Shown one piece after another: positions 1-10,478 of a stretch of 64,000 bases of DNA. Each line of letters opens with the position of its first letter. The stretch's first letter is position 1. The position numbers were made by a program, and so were the translations under genes. The DNA comes from Euglena gracilis (taxonomy: Eukaryota; Euglenida; Euglenophyceae; Euglenales), in contig CP154955.1 in assembly GCA_039621445.1 (NCBI GenBank), forward strand, positions 58,739,110-58,803,109, read 5' to 3'. The notes below the pieces were generated by a model. That model was not told where the DNA came from, searched no databases, and saw only the letters and a list, made by a program, of their open reading frames with translations.

Positions 1-1721
1 TAGGGGGGTGTGGGGGTGTGGGGGGTTTTTTCCGATTTTTTTTCTACTTTTTTGACCCCGTTTTGAACCAAAGTCAATGGGTCGGCGGCGCAAAACGGGG
101 CGCCGGCGGGTCGAAAAACGCTCGTTTTCGGCTCAGAAACAGTTTTTCTGGGTCCGGGAGGCCAAAAAACATCGTTTCGGGCAAAAAAAAATTTTCGATT
201 TTTTTCGACTTTTTGGACCCGGTTTTTACCCAAAGTCAATGGGTCGGCGGCCCAAAACGGGGCGCCGGCGGGTCGAAAAACGCTCGTTTTCGGCTCAAAA
301 ACAGTTTTTCTGGGTCCGGGAGGCCAAAAAACATCGTTTCGGGCAAAAAAAAATTTTTCGATTTTTTTCGACTTTTTGGACCCGGTTTTGACCCAAAGTC
401 AACGGGTCAGCGGCCCAAAGCGGGGCCCCGGCGGGTCGAAAAACGCTCGTTTCCGGCTCAAAAACAGTTTTTCCGGGGCCGGGAGGCCAAAAAACATCGT
501 TTCGGGCAAAAAAATTTTTTCGATTTTTTTCGACTTTTTGGACCCGGTTTTGACCCAAAGTCAATGGGTCAGCGGCCCAAAGCGGGGCCCCGGCGGGTCG
601 AAAAACGCTCGTTTCCGGCTCAAAAACAGTTTTTCCGGGTCCGGGAGGCCAAAAAACATCGTTTCGGGCAAAAAAAAATTTTCGATTTTTTTCGACTTTT
701 TGGACCCGGTTTTGACCCAAAGTCAATGGGTCAGCGGCCCAAAGCGGGGCCCCGGCGGTTCGAAAAACGCTCGTTTCCGGCTCAAAAACAGTTTTTCCGG
801 GTCCGGGAGGCCAAAAAACATCGTTCCGGGCAAAAAAATTTTTTCGATTTTTTTCGACTTTTTTGACCCGGTTTTGACCCATAGTCAATGGGTCGGCGGC
901 CCTGAACGGGGCGCCGGCGGGTCGAAAAACGCTCGTTTTCGGCTCAAAAACAGTTTTTCCGGTTCCGGGAGGCCAAAAAACATCGTTTCGGGCAAAAAAA
1001 TTTTTTCGATTTTTTTCAACTTTTTTGACCCGGTTTTGACCCAAAGTCAATGGGTCGGCGGCCCAGAACGGGGCGCCGGCGGGTCGAAAAACGCTCGTTT
1101 TCGGCTCAAAAACAGTTTTTCTGGGTCCGGGACGCCAAAAAACATCGTTTCGGGCAAAAAATTTTTTTTCGATTTTTTTCGACTTTTTTGACCCGGTTTT
1201 GACCCAAAGTCAATGGGTCAGCGGCCCAAACCGGGGCAGGGCACAGGTTTTTTTGGTTGTTGGTGTTTCGTCTTCGGCTCAAAAGCAGTTTTTCTGGGTC
1301 CAGGAGGCCAAAAAACATCGTTTCGGGCAAAAAAAATTTTTTCGATTTTTTTCAACTTTTTTGACCCGGTTTTGACCCATAGTCAGAACGGGGCGCCGGC
1401 GGGTCGAAAAACGCTCGTTTCCGGCTCAAAATCAGTTTTTCTGGGTCCGGGAGGCCAAAAAACATCGTTTCGGGCAAAAAAAATTTTTTCGATTTTGTTC
1501 GACTTTTTTGACCCGGTTTTGAGTCAATGGGTCGGCGGCCCAAAACGGGGCACCGGTGGGGCGAAAAACGCTCGTTTTCGGCTCAAAAGCAGTTTTTCTG
1601 GGTCCAGGAGGCCAAAAAACATCGTTTCGGGCAAAAAAATTTTTTTGATTTTTTTCGACTTGACCCAAAATCAATGGGTCGGCGGCCCAAGACGGGGCGC
1701 CGGCGGGTCGAAAAACGCTTG
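1..1721. repeat. 162-bp satellite array (about 11 units)
   Basis: A block is repeated head to tail. The anchor AAGTCAATGGGTC (or a close variant) recurs near 71, 233, 396, 558, 720, 882, 1044, 1207, 1380, 1525 and 1670. The first seven steps are 162-163 bp; later units have indels. Each unit holds a GGGTCCGGGAGGCC core, a CGTTTCGGGC segment and long A/T runs. Because 162 is a multiple of three, the array stays open in several frames on both strands with a 54-residue period. I regard those frames as by-products, not genes. Diverged units recur at 16.4-16.67 kb. Confidence 0.95.
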
Positions 1722-1741
1722 CAATGAGTACCTTAGTCATC

Positions 1742-1823
1742 GGTCAGTTGGTCAAGTGGCTAAAGACACCAGCTGCAAATGCTGGTCCTCTACGGGGGCG
1801 TGGGTTCGAACCCGCACTGAACG
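1742..1823 (+). tRNA. class II tRNA-like gene (Ser/Leu type), possibly degenerate
   Basis: The segment folds as a tRNA. A 7-bp acceptor (1742-1748 with 1816-1822) has one mismatch. The D arm is GTC/GAC with a GTGG-containing loop. The anticodon stem is CCAGC/GCTGG around loop TGCAAAT (1774-1780), followed by a long variable arm (CCTC/GGGG) and a TTCGAA T loop. TTTTT follows directly at 1824, as expected of a Pol III terminator. Oddities are G instead of T at position 33 of the anticodon loop, and a T stem that pairs only with a one-base bulge. The long variable arm and G discriminator fit tRNA-Ser; the literal anticodon CAA would be Leu. A tRNA-derived pseudogene is a real alternative. Confidence 0.5.
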
Positions 1824-1860
1824 TTTTTCTGTATGAGAATGGCCAGAAATGGCCCAAATT

Positions 1861-2235
1861 GGCCAAAAAACGCCCGTATCTCGGGCTGGGCGGGGAGTTG
1901 CGGGGAAATCAAAATACCGGTAGATAGAGCGTTCCAAGGGCTTCAATTCAGGTCTCCGGACATTTCCTTTGATTTTGCATCACTTTGGAGAAATTTTGAA
2001 AACATCGATTTTTTGACCCCCCACCCCCCGAAAACGGCTAAGTCGAACAGAGGGGAAAGTGTACAAAACGGCCGTCTGCGCCGAAAACGGCCGTATCTCG
2101 GGCTAGGCGGGGAGTTGCGGGGAAATCAAAATACCGGTAGATGGGGCGTTCCAAGGGCTTCAAATTAGGTCTCCGGACATTTCCTTTGGTTTGGCTTCAT
2201 TTTGGAGATATTTTGAAAATTGACATTTTGAGGGG
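1861..2235. repeat. diverged direct repeat pair, period about 217 bp
   Basis: The block beginning CCGTATCTCGGGCT, with the AAATACCGGTAGAT and GGTCTCCGGACATTTCC segments, occurs at 1874-2003 and again at 2091-2232. A further shortened match to its start lies near 2297-2325. A related segment (CATATCTCAGGCTAGGCG) occurs near 17085-17105, so this is a dispersed family. No coding signal is visible. Confidence 0.8.
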
Positions 2236-2462
2236 GGGGGGCTCATCCGGGGGGGGCGGGTAAATCCTACCGAGTTTGGACCCCTTCGCGCGTGAATAAC
2301 TCGGGCCTGGCGGGGAGTTGGGGGTCAAACCCAGGTGATTCGGAAACTAGGAATCCAGTCGCTCGTGACTGAAAAAAAAAATTTCGGGAACCGGGCCGGG
2401 ATCATGGTGATAATCCGTCGGTTCTCCAGGTGGCCCCGACCCGGGGGGGGGAGGGGGGGGGG

Positions 2463-2889
2463 CAGGGTTCGATATAAGGACAGGTGGGGGGGGGGGTGGG
2501 CGGGCGAGGGGGGGGGGGGGGGGGGGGGGGGACACCCCCCCCACCTAAACAGGTGCGCGGTCAGGGTGGCCGAATTTTCGGCCCGGCGCGAAGCGCCGGG
2601 CCGAAAATTTTTGACCCCCCAAAACGACCAAAAGTGCCATTTTGGGCACTTTTGGGGCAAAAATGTGCCAAAAATGCAAAAAATTTTCGGCGCGAAGCGC
2701 CGGAGGAAAAAATTGACCCTTTTTTGGGGGGGGGTCAATTTTTGCCCCCGAGGGTCGGTCCGGACCCCCCTTGCAGGTGGGGGGGGGGGGGGTTCGGAAC
2801 ACCCCCTGCGGGCCAGGACGGGGGGCGGGGGTGTGGGGGGCCACCCCCCCCCACCTAAACCATGTACGCCCTCCTTATATCGAACCCTG
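2463..2889. mobile_element. hAT-like MITE, family M1 (CAGGGTTCGATATAAGG ends)
   Basis: The ends are inverted copies of CAGGGTTCGATATAAGGA. Eight Gs lie immediately outside each end (2455-2462 and 2890-2897), which is compatible with an 8-bp target duplication, although a G run is weak evidence alone. The interior has long G/C runs, two GGCGCGAAGCGCC hairpins (2584-2600 and 2690-2703) and a GGCACTTTTGGGGC-type A/T core. A second copy in the opposite orientation at 39516-39929 has a clean duplication and fixes the boundaries. At 427 bp with no transposase, it is non-autonomous. Confidence 0.85.
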
Positions 2890-2956
2890 GGGGGGGGTCG
2901 AGGGGGGGGATTTCGACGGTGGTAAGCTTCGCTCTTACCCATAAAGGGTTAAGAGC

Positions 2957-3454
2957 TCAGCGACCCCCCCCTACCACCTTACCCCCCCAGGGGGGGGGGG
3001 TGGTCGGGACCCCCCCCCTACCACCTACCTCAATACCGAAGGGCTTCCCATCCATCCGTGTGGCCCCCCCTTTTCCCCTTGAGAGGGGTTGTTGTGTTGG
3101 ATGAATTGGGGGGGTTTGACAGACCTTCTTCCTGAGGGGATTTGCTTGTAAAATTGGCCCCCATGGCCCCTGTAATGTTGACCTCCTTGGCCTTGATTCC
3201 ATCTCCCAAGCCTTTGGCCAAATTCTGTACAGGCTTGGGGGGGAAAGCCCCTGATTTGTGGGCTTTGGACGTCCAATGCTGAAATATTTTGGGCCTCCAT
3301 GGCTCATCCTTTGCCCACTGAGGGCTTGGGCTGACTTTTGTTTTCTGGGCCTTCTGGCCACAGTGGTCCAAGGACCGTGGCCGTCACTGGGGGGTTTTTG
3401 TGGGAAATTTCTGGGGTGGGGGTCGGGGTGGGAAGAACGGCCACGGTTTGCCAC
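2957..3454 (-). pseudogene. gag-like ORF fragment of a retroelement
   Basis: The minus strand is open for 165 codons and contains GHGPWTTVARRPRKQK. Nearly the same stretch (GHGPWTTVVRKKRRQK) lies in the gag-like ORF at 62 kb. The other minus frames here continue with gag-like Gly/Gln-rich text (NQGQGGQHYRGHGG), which points to a frame slip. I infer a decayed copy of the first ORF of the same retroelement family. There is no zinc knuckle and no recognisable enzyme domain. Its 5' side ends in a G/C-rich MITE-like end (CCTTAGAGAGATGTACG near 3530). Confidence 0.5.
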
Positions 3455-3554
3455 GTGTCGACCGCATCTCCGTATTTATTGGGGGGGGGGGCGTCTAGCC
3501 AGCCCAAATTTCTCGCCCCCCCCCCCCTGAACCTTAGAGAGATGTACGATCGCA

Positions 3555-5085
3555 ACATTATTCTCAATTTGATGGGATTATTTTTTCCTGGGGTGGCCGA
3601 TTATTTTTCCTGGTGCAGCCCATGCTACCTCTGCAACTTTGCATCAAGACAAATAAACGACGAATAAATTGCATGCAGAATCTGAAAGCAAAGCTCACAA
3701 CAATTCAAGAATTCAACGCAAAAGATGATAACTTCGACAGCGAACCCCAGCTGGGGTGTGAAGAATGCCGTTGGGCGAGAGAAGTGCAACTCAGACCTCT
3801 TTGATGTGAATGGTGGGGTTGATCATGCTGGAAACAATGATGGCTAACGAAAACCAATCCATGCCCACCATTCCAATTGCTAGAAGACCCACAGAAACCC
3901 AAAAAATTGGTGAAAAAAGACGTGGAAATGAGGTTTTTCATGGGTGTTTCTGTGGATATCTGATATATTTGTTTCAAAAAAAATCCCCAAAGATGGGACT
4001 CGCACCGGTCAGCAGATAAAGAAACCACAAACCCCCCCCCCCAGTCTGGGATGCCCACCAGCCAAACTTGGATGCAGTCCAGCCTCCCCACCCACCCAGA
4101 CCAGACCCAGCCGGGATGGATAGGAAGCAGGGATGCATAGGGGTGGGGGGGTCCGACCGCCCCTCCCGACATTGGGGTGGGGGGTGGGCCGGCCCCACCT
4201 CCTTCCTCGAAACGGAGGGGGGCCGAAATTTTTTCGCTTTCACGGACGGGAAATCGGGTCGAAATCAGTCAAAAATCCCTGACTTTTCTTTGAAAATCGA
4301 ACCAAAAATGCTGATTTTTGAACATTTTTTTTCCGGCGTGGGACCCCCCCCCAGGGCCCCTCCCGGGGGGGGGGGGGGGGGGGCGGTCAGGTGACTCAAA
4401 AAGAATCCTGGTTCTGCAAACGTCAAGCAAAGGCCTGACACCACAGCGATTGGACAACAAACTGCTATGGAAATTGATCCAAAAAAACCAACATCCAGGG
4501 GTGCGGAAACAACCGCCTGAGGTGCCCTTTGCACAATGTCACATAAGCAGAGAAAGCACACCACACCCACTAGGTACATGTGCTGGCAACACTCAGCACA
4601 CACACTTTTGCAAGTGACCTGAGCAGCTTCTTTTCATGGATGAGAAGAATGCATGGTAAAAACTTTCAAATTCGACTTCCCCACATTTACCCCACACTTG
4701 TGAGTGGGGCAGGGCAGAACAGGAAGGCCTGGTGGGGTGGGTCGACCCCCCACCCACTACAGCATTTTCACCCATTTCGGCCAACGGGGATGTTGGCCGA
4801 GGGAAATTTTGAAAATTTTTTTGAAAAGCGAACTCAAAATACATGATTTTTTGATGGAAAACCACATTTTTTTCACACAAAAAATCTCAAAAATTTCAGG
4901 TTAAAAATTGGTAGTTTTTAGGAGGGGGTTAAAAAAAATGAAGCTCAAAAAAAATGGACAAAAGTTTGGCACAGTCCAATTTTGCTGAGGTTTTTTTCTC
5001 TTGGAATTTTTTTGACTTTCAATCGCGTTTTGTGCATCTATACGATTGTTTTGGGTATGGGTGTGCAGTACATGCAAACAAAACA
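3555..5085. other. no supported gene
   Basis: I see no credible coding or RNA gene here. The stretch holds scattered G/C runs, for example near 4142-4200 and 4345-4385, and moderately A/T-rich unique sequence. The segment CTCAAAAAGAATCCTGG near 4394-4411 resembles one end of a MITE, but I could not find its partner. Confidence 0.6.
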
Positions 5086-5087
5086 GC

Positions 5088-5995
5088 TTAACAATATGTT
5101 CCTTTTAAATTCTGCCACTGACGATGAGCGGGATGGTTGCAACCATTCGCGATGAAACCTTAACCCTAACCCTGTTGCTTCTAATAACCTCAGAAAATCT
5201 CTCGGTATGAGATTATTTTTGAAAAAAAATTGTTGAAAAATCAGTGCATTCTGCGGGAAAAAAATTTGTTTCTTTCACAACGCGTGGAAAATTTCCCCCT
5301 ACGGGCACCAGCTACCCCAAAGAGTCACCCAACCAGGGTTAATACACATGGGGGACCCGAGGGAGGCGCCTCACTCGGGTCCCCCCATGTTTTTTAACCC
5401 TAGTTGGGCGACTCTTTGGCTTCGCTGTGTACCCTGTAGAGGGAAAAGCAACGATGAGCGGGATGGTTGCAACTATTGGGGATGAAATCTTAACCCTAAC
5501 CCTTTTCCTTCTAATAACCTCACAAATTCTCTTGGTATGGGAATATTTTTTGAGTAAGAATATTTAGAACGAGTGCATTCCTGCGTAAGGAAAAATATGT
5601 TCCTATTAAATTCTGCCACTGAAAGATTCCTGTCTTCCAAATCGTGTCAGTGCCAGTGGGAAAAAAAACAGAATCGTCTCCCTCTCTTCCCCTGTCTTTG
5701 CTTTCTTCCGGATCGTGCCAGTGACAAAAAAAAAAAGCAGAATCAAGAACAATGAACCATGGACCTGCAACTTGCAAAACAGCTCAACAACATGTTCCTT
5801 TTAAATTCTGCCACTGACGAAGAGCGGGATGGTTGCAACCATTCACGACGAAACCTTAACCCTAACCCTATTCCTAATAACGTCAGAAATTCTCCCGGTC
5901 TGGGAATATTTTTGAATTCCCATACCGGGAGAATTCAAAAATACGTTGAATGAGTGCATTCCTGCGTAAGGAAAAATATTTTTCTAACCCTAAAA
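5088..5995. repeat. three-copy repeat carrying CCCTAA motifs
   Basis: A unit with GTTCCTTTTAAATTCTGCC, GAGCGGGATGGTTGCAAC and AACCTTAACCCTAACCCT occurs three times (about 5088-5260, 5445-5640 and 5780-5995). The copies are rearranged relative to one another. Each carries a short CCCTAA run (near 5158, 5491 and 5856), like telomeric repeat but only about two units long. The third copy also contains an inverted GAATTCCCATACCGGGAGAATTC-type segment around 5905-5935. Confidence 0.8.
5292..5436. mobile_element. long imperfect hairpin / foldback element
   Basis: Both halves pair along most of their length. CCAAAGAGTC, AGGGTTAA and ACATGGGGGACCCGAG on the left (5317-5361) are answered by CTCGGGTCCCCCCATGT, TTAACCCT and GACTCTTTGG on the right (5374-5420). 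The outer ends TTTCCCCCTACGGG and ACCCTGTAGAGGGAAA are also complementary. The loop is about ten bases. This looks like a foldback MITE between two repeat copies. I could not define a target duplication. Confidence 0.75.
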
Positions 5996-6044
5996 GGATT
6001 TCGAGGATGTTGGTGTTGAAAGCTGTATGCATGTACGTAGGAGC

Positions 6045-6344
6045 CAGGGATTTTTTTAAGTTTGGACCCCCGGGGGGGGGGGGGGGAGGGGGGGGGGGTA
6101 GGGGGGTTGGGTACGCCGGCCCCCCTCCCCCCCGGGGGGGGGTCCCCCCGGAGGGGGGTGGGATATACTTTTCGGCGCCGCAGGCGCCGAAAAAATTCTA
6201 TTTTTAGCACTTTTCGCGATTTTTCGTCCATTTTTGTGGGTCCCCCGGGACCCCCTCCCCCCCCCCCCGGGGGGGCCCCCCCCGGGGGGGGGGTGGGGGG
6301 GGGGGGGTCCCCCCCCCCCCCCCCCGGCTGTAAAAAAACCCCTG
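6045..6344. mobile_element. hAT-like MITE, family M2 (CAGGG[AG]TTTTTTTA ends)
   Basis: It starts CAGGGATTTTTTTAAG and ends TAAAAAAACCCCTG, which are inverted copies. The flanks GTAGGAGC (6037-6044) and GTAGGAGG (6345-6352) match at 7 of 8 bases, consistent with an aged 8-bp target duplication. Inside are very long G/C runs and the hairpin CGGCGCCGCAGGCGCCG (about 6170-6190) followed by AAAAAATT. It has no transposase. Confidence 0.8.
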
Positions 6345-6409
6345 GTAGGAGGAGGGTCGAGAGTCCCTCCTCGAACGTCGTTCGAGGACGTTCGAGACCC
6401 TCCTCCTAC
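6345..6409. repeat. 65-bp imperfect palindrome
   Basis: The outer arms GTAGGAGGAGGGTC and GACCCTCCTCCTAC are perfect complements. The middle repeats a TCGAACG/CGTTCGA theme. It adjoins the M2 element directly, and the first eight bases double as its right-hand target duplication, so the transposon probably landed at the edge of this palindrome. Confidence 0.8.
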
Positions 6410-6955
6410 GTACACTCCTCCTACGCCCTGGTGTGGGGTGCTTGCGGTGGCATGTGTGGGCAGTGGGGGTGCAGGAGATGTCCGGAACAGGCATCTTTTT
6501 TAAGCTTTTTAAGAGGGAGCGGGGTCCCCCCCACCCAAGCCCGGCGCAGACCCCCCCTAGTTGCGGTAGGGGTTTCTTGAGAACCCCTGTTGGGAGGGGG
6601 TCCTGTGGGCCGGCTGGAAAAAGGTGCTGGCTGGATCGTCCCCCTGGGAGGTGGGGGGTCCAGGGAGGTGGCAAATTTGCCACCTCCCAAAGATGCCCAA
6701 AAAACCCAAATCCATGGTTTGAATTTTTCAGCCAGATTTAGAAGTAACGCAGTGCAGGAGTTCAGCGAGCAAAACAGCAGCAAACTTCCCGAACTTTTCC
6801 TGGGTGGCTGATTCAAACCCAAAAGAAGCTGAGTGAGTGTGAAACCTCACACTAACATGGTCGCTGGGAGGGGAAATGGTGGAAAGAAAGTGGACCAGCC
6901 ACCTCCGTTGCACCAGGGCACGCTGGTGGAGGGACCCTGGCCTGACCCTGACTAC

Positions 6956-7303
6956 TCATGCGGAACGGGAGGACCACAGCCACGCAGTGGACTCACTGAG
7001 TGAACCCAGTTGAGCCCACCAGAGGTCTTTTGGGACAGGGGGGGGGGGGGACGCAACATAGACCCAAAAAAAACCACACAAAAGTTGACTTTCGGCCAAA
7101 TTCCAACCAGGTAATTTCTGAAAGACCTCCGTGGTGGGAGGCCCAGCCGGCTGGCTGCAAAAAGGGACCCACACAGCCCAGCGCAGGGGCACTGACCTGG
7201 TTGCCGGATTCCTGTACAGCCCTGGCCAAAACCCATCTATCCACTTTCGGAAGTAAAGCTCATCTGGCAGCCCAAACTCCTCTTCAGGGAGGGTGAAGGC
7301 CAT
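6956..7303 (-). CDS. possible coding exon(s), unknown product
   Basis: The minus strand reads a 115-codon frame starting MAFTLPEEEFGLPDELYFRK. The first 36 codons (7303 down to about 7196) have a balanced composition unlike the G/C-run frames elsewhere. They end at CCAACCAG|GTCAGT, a reasonable splice donor. A TTTTTGCAG acceptor about 35 bp further on could start another exon. I do not recognise the protein. Minus-strand frames from about 7763 to 7284 also look gag-like in places, so a decayed retroelement ORF is an alternative. Confidence 0.25.
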   Translation of the reverse strand: MAFTLPEEEFGLPDELYFRKWIDGFWPGLYRNPATRSVPLRWAVWVPFCSQPAGPPTTEVFQKLPGWNLAESQLLCGFFWVYVASPPPPVPKDLWWAQLGSLSESTAWLWSSRSA

Positions 7304-8167
7304 TTAAAAAAAGAACGTTTCCTTTTGTAAAATCAGACTCACAGATGTTGATGTCAGTTTCGGAAGGAACACTACACCCTTCGTTTTCCTTCGAATCTGA
7401 TTTTGCAAAGGAATGCTTTTTCTGGATCACACACCAGGAGAGTCCCTCAGAGTCTGTGTCATGCCAGTGGTTGACACAGCGACGGCGACTGGGCCGCAAG
7501 CCTTAGGGACGGCCACGGACGCGAGGTGGTCCTTGTGGTGGGGCAGGACCATCAGCCGGACGGGGGATGTCGTCGTTAGCGAAGGGGGGGAAGTCGAATG
7601 CGCCTGGATGGGCAGAGTGCGGCGGGGGGCCACGCGGCTCAGCCGGGTTGTTGCCTGCTGGCAGGGAGTGGTCAATGGCAAGCGGCCATCCATGGTGGAT
7701 GATGGGCGCTTGGGTGGCGAAGAGGGGGAAAGGCAGAGGCTCCCATCGCTTGCTAGACTGAAGGAAGTCGGGTTGTGAGCAGGCCTCTGAATGCCACCCT
7801 CCCCCCAGGGGAGGGTGGTTAAAAATTGTCTTGCAAAATGACCACCACCTGAATTCTTAAAGTTGAAAAGATGCCATTATAGAAAAACCACTTGGAGCCT
7901 GAGATATGAAAACTTTTTCAATGCTTTCTTTCTTGAAGGAAATCCCGACATGAAGGCAAGGATGGAGGGACGAGACCAAAAACGACTGGAACTTTGGGAA
8001 AAAAGACATGCCCATTTGGAGGTCTGGTTTGGGAGGCAGTCCACGGAGTGCACCTGAAGGTTGGGCCACAGGTGCATGTTGCAAGCAACACTCTTGCCAA
8101 GATGGCCAAAAAAATTCCAAGTGCACAGCGCACACATATGGCATAAAGTGGAGCCCCCACACTTAAG

Positions 8168-8492
8168 TGTGGGGTACTGTGGGGGGTATGTGTGGGGGGG
8201 GGTGTGGGGGGGTGCGGGGGGGGCTGGGGGGGGGGGCGTGTGGGGGGGGGTGGTGGGGGGGGTGAGGGTGGTGGGGGGGGGGGTGTGTGGGGGGGTGTGT
8301 GGGGTGGGGGTGTGTGGGGGGAGTGTGTGGGGAGGGTGTGGGGGGTGTGTGGGGGGTGTGTGGGGGGGGGATGTGTGGGGGGGTGTGTGGGGGGGTGTGT
8401 GGGGGGGTGTGTGGGGGGGGGTAGTGTGGGGGGGGTGGGGGAGGGGGGGGTGTTTGGTGGGGGGGGGTGGGGGGGGGGTGTGTGGGGGGGTG
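8168..8492. repeat. GTGTGTGGGGGG minisatellite, left block
   Basis: Near-uniform tandem GTGTG plus G-run units of about 10-13 bp occupy this stretch, with occasional TGGTG or GATG variants. Confidence 0.95.
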
Positions 8493-8504
8493 CCAAATCT
8501 GAGG

Positions 8505-8905
8505 AAAATGGATTTTCTTTCCGTTGCCTTGCACACACAAGGGATAATGTTATTTTGGTTCTGGGGGGGGGGTCCGGGGGGGGGGCGGGCCCCCCCCCCC
8601 GGACCGCGGCCGAAGGCCGCGGCGCGACGAGGCCGAAGGCCGAGTAAGTCAAAAAAATGACACCCGAACAGTCGCGCATTCAACTTGGGTTTCAAAAAAG
8701 AATCAGGCTGTTGCTCACCCACGGTACTGTAATCCAACAAGTGGATTTTCTTTCCGTTGCCTTGCACACACAAGGGATAATGTTATTTTGGTTCTGGGGG
8801 GGGGGTCCGGGGGGGCGGGCCCCCCCCCCCGGGCCCCGGCCGAAGGCCGCGGCGCGACGCGGCCCAAGGCCGAGTAAGTCAAAAAAATGACACCCGAAGA
8901 GTTGC
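8505..8905. repeat. tandem duplication of a GC-hairpin module
   Basis: The block TTTTCTTTCCGTTGCCTTGCACACACAAGGGATAATGTTATTTTGG through GGCCGAAGGCCGAGTAAGTC and AAAAAAATGACACCCGAA occurs at about 8508-8670 and again at 8745-8900. It includes the hairpins CCTTG-CACA-CAAGG and GGCCGAAGGCC. Relatives occur near 16.1, 18.15-18.48 and 20.97 kb. Confidence 0.9.
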
Positions 8906-8920
8906 GCACAGTCAACATGA

Positions 8921-9370
8921 GTGTGGGAGGGTAGTGTGTGGGGGTGTGTGGGGGGGTGTGTGGGGGGGTGTGTGGGGGGGTGTGTGGGGGGGGGGGGGGG
9001 GGGGGGGGTGGGGGGGGTGTGGGGGGTGTGTGGGGGCGTGTGTGGGGGGGTGTGTGGGGGGGTGTGTGGGTGTGTGTGTGGGGGGGTGTGTGGGGGGGGG
9101 GGGGTGTGTGGGGGGGTGTGTGGGGGGGTGTGTGTGTGGGGTGTGTGTGGGGGGTGTGTGTGGGGGGTGTGTGGGGGGTGTGGGGGGGGTGTGTGGTGTG
9201 TGTGGGGGGTGTGTGGGGGTGGTGGGTGGGGGGGGTGTGGGATGTGGGTGTGGGGGGTGTGTGGGGGGATGTGTGGGGGGGTGTGTGGGGGGGTGTGTGG
9301 GGGGATGTGTGGGGGGGTGTGTGGGGGGGTGTGTGGGGTACTGTGGGGTACTGTGGGGTACTGTGGGGGC
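8921..9370. repeat. GTGTGTGGGGGG minisatellite, right block
   Basis: The same minisatellite as at 8168-8492, in the same orientation, ends in three copies of GTGGGGTACT (9337-9366). Confidence 0.95.
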
Positions 9371-9499
9371 TCCACTTTACGCCATGTCTCACAGCGCAAT
9401 GGCCAGGCATTGTTTTAGGACCAGGTGTTCTTCAAGGAAATTAAAAAAAACTTTTGTTCCAGCAAAATGAAAAATCCGACCAGGTCAGGCCAGACCTGG

Positions 9500-9617
9500 T
9501 CAGGTGGGGGGGGGGATGGTCCGGACCCCCCCCTGCGGGCCAGGGGGGGGGGGGGGGGGGGGTGGGGGGGACACCCCCCCCACCTAAACCATGTACGCCC
9601 TCCTTAATCAAACCCTG
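9500..9617. mobile_element. partial M1 MITE relic
   Basis: The segment CCACCTAAACCATGTACGCC through CCTTAATCAAACCCTG matches the right end of the M1 elements at 2463-2889 and 39516-39929, with decay in the terminal repeat. The left terminal repeat is not recognisable. Confidence 0.7.
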
Positions 9618-9708
9618 CTCCCCCCCCACTTCTTTCCAACATTTTTTTGTTGCGGCAAAGCCAGGGGATAACTGGGATGATATACGGCGGCGCACGAGGC
9701 GCTGCCAC

Positions 9709-9972
9709 CAGGCTGTTTTTTTTTCACCAACCCCGGGGGGGGTACGGAGTGCTTGGGGTGCATGCCCAGGCAGGCACTACCCCCCCCCCGCCCCCCGGGT
9801 CGGATCTGCACCCAGACACATTCCTTTGAAAATAGGCCAATTTTGGCTCCCAGGCGCCAAAAGGCACCGGGGTCTGTGCTGGGGCACATTTGACCGTGTG
9901 CCCCATCCCCCCCGGGGTGGGGGCAGGCACCCCCCCCTGGGTGGGGTCGGCACCACCTTTTCAAATAGCCTG
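9709..9972. mobile_element. hAT-like MITE, family M3, copy a
   Basis: It begins CAGGCTGTTTTT and ends AAATAGCCTG. The flanks GCTGCCAC and GCTGCCGC match at 7 of 8 bases. The interior has CCCAGGCAGGCAC palindromic words and G/C runs. It is the first of three M3 copies within 2 kb. Confidence 0.8.
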
Positions 9973-10478
9973 GCTGCCGCGGCACATGGTAAGAAATCTT
10001 CCAAGGCGCACGTGGTCACAAAATTTCCGGTGCCGCAGCGCAGAAAAAAAAATTCTGCGGCGCACTGAAAGAAAATCTGGACTGGAGCGCGAAGCGCTGA
10101 AAAAAATTCTTAGACTTCCCAACTTTTGGCCTGAACTTTTGCCAAAAAAAATTCTGCAGCAACGCCAGAGGTGGACGCTTTGGAAACTTTTCCACCCTCA
10201 CATGTCCAACGTTCCCACTCAGCGCTGACTGTAAAGGAAACAATTGGGATCTGTGCTGGATCTGGGGTGTTCAGCAAGAGACTGGCTGGGGCCCATGTGA
10301 GTGGTGTGGTGGATGAATCAGGGGCCTTGGGGGCAGGTCAGAGGGAAGCGGTGGACGATCTGACTGGTCCAGTGATCGAAGGTGCGGTCACAAAAAAAGC
10401 TGTTGGTCAGCCCCCAACGTCACGTCACAAGGGAAATGCACACTGGGCTATCTGAGCTTCAAAGTTCCCCCTCCCAGC

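Larger units (their letters stand above)
8146..9377. mobile_element. TA-flanked element built around GT minisatellites
   Basis: Inverted ends AAGTGGAGCCCCCACA and TGTGGGGGCTCCACTT lie just inside TA dinucleotides (8144-8145 and 9378-9379). This fits a Tc1/mariner-type TA target. The interior is two blocks of GTGTGTGGGGGG minisatellite (8168-8492 and 8921-9370) around a duplicated GC-rich module. GTACTGTGGGG is repeated just inside both ends. Long ORFs on either strand here are translations of the simple repeat and are not reported as genes. Confidence 0.7.

Noticed and set aside
18-1191. Long ORFs of 200-280 codons on both strands
   Set aside because: They are translations of the 162-bp satellite, with the same 54-residue period in more than one frame and on both strands, and no start or domain signals.
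2325-2942. Gly- or Pro-rich ORFs near 200 codons
   Set aside because: They lie inside the M1 MITE and come from G/C runs.
7877-9470. Pro/His/Thr-rich and Gly/Val/Cys-rich ORFs up to 298 codons
   Set aside because: They are readings of the GTGTGGGGGG minisatellite in every frame.
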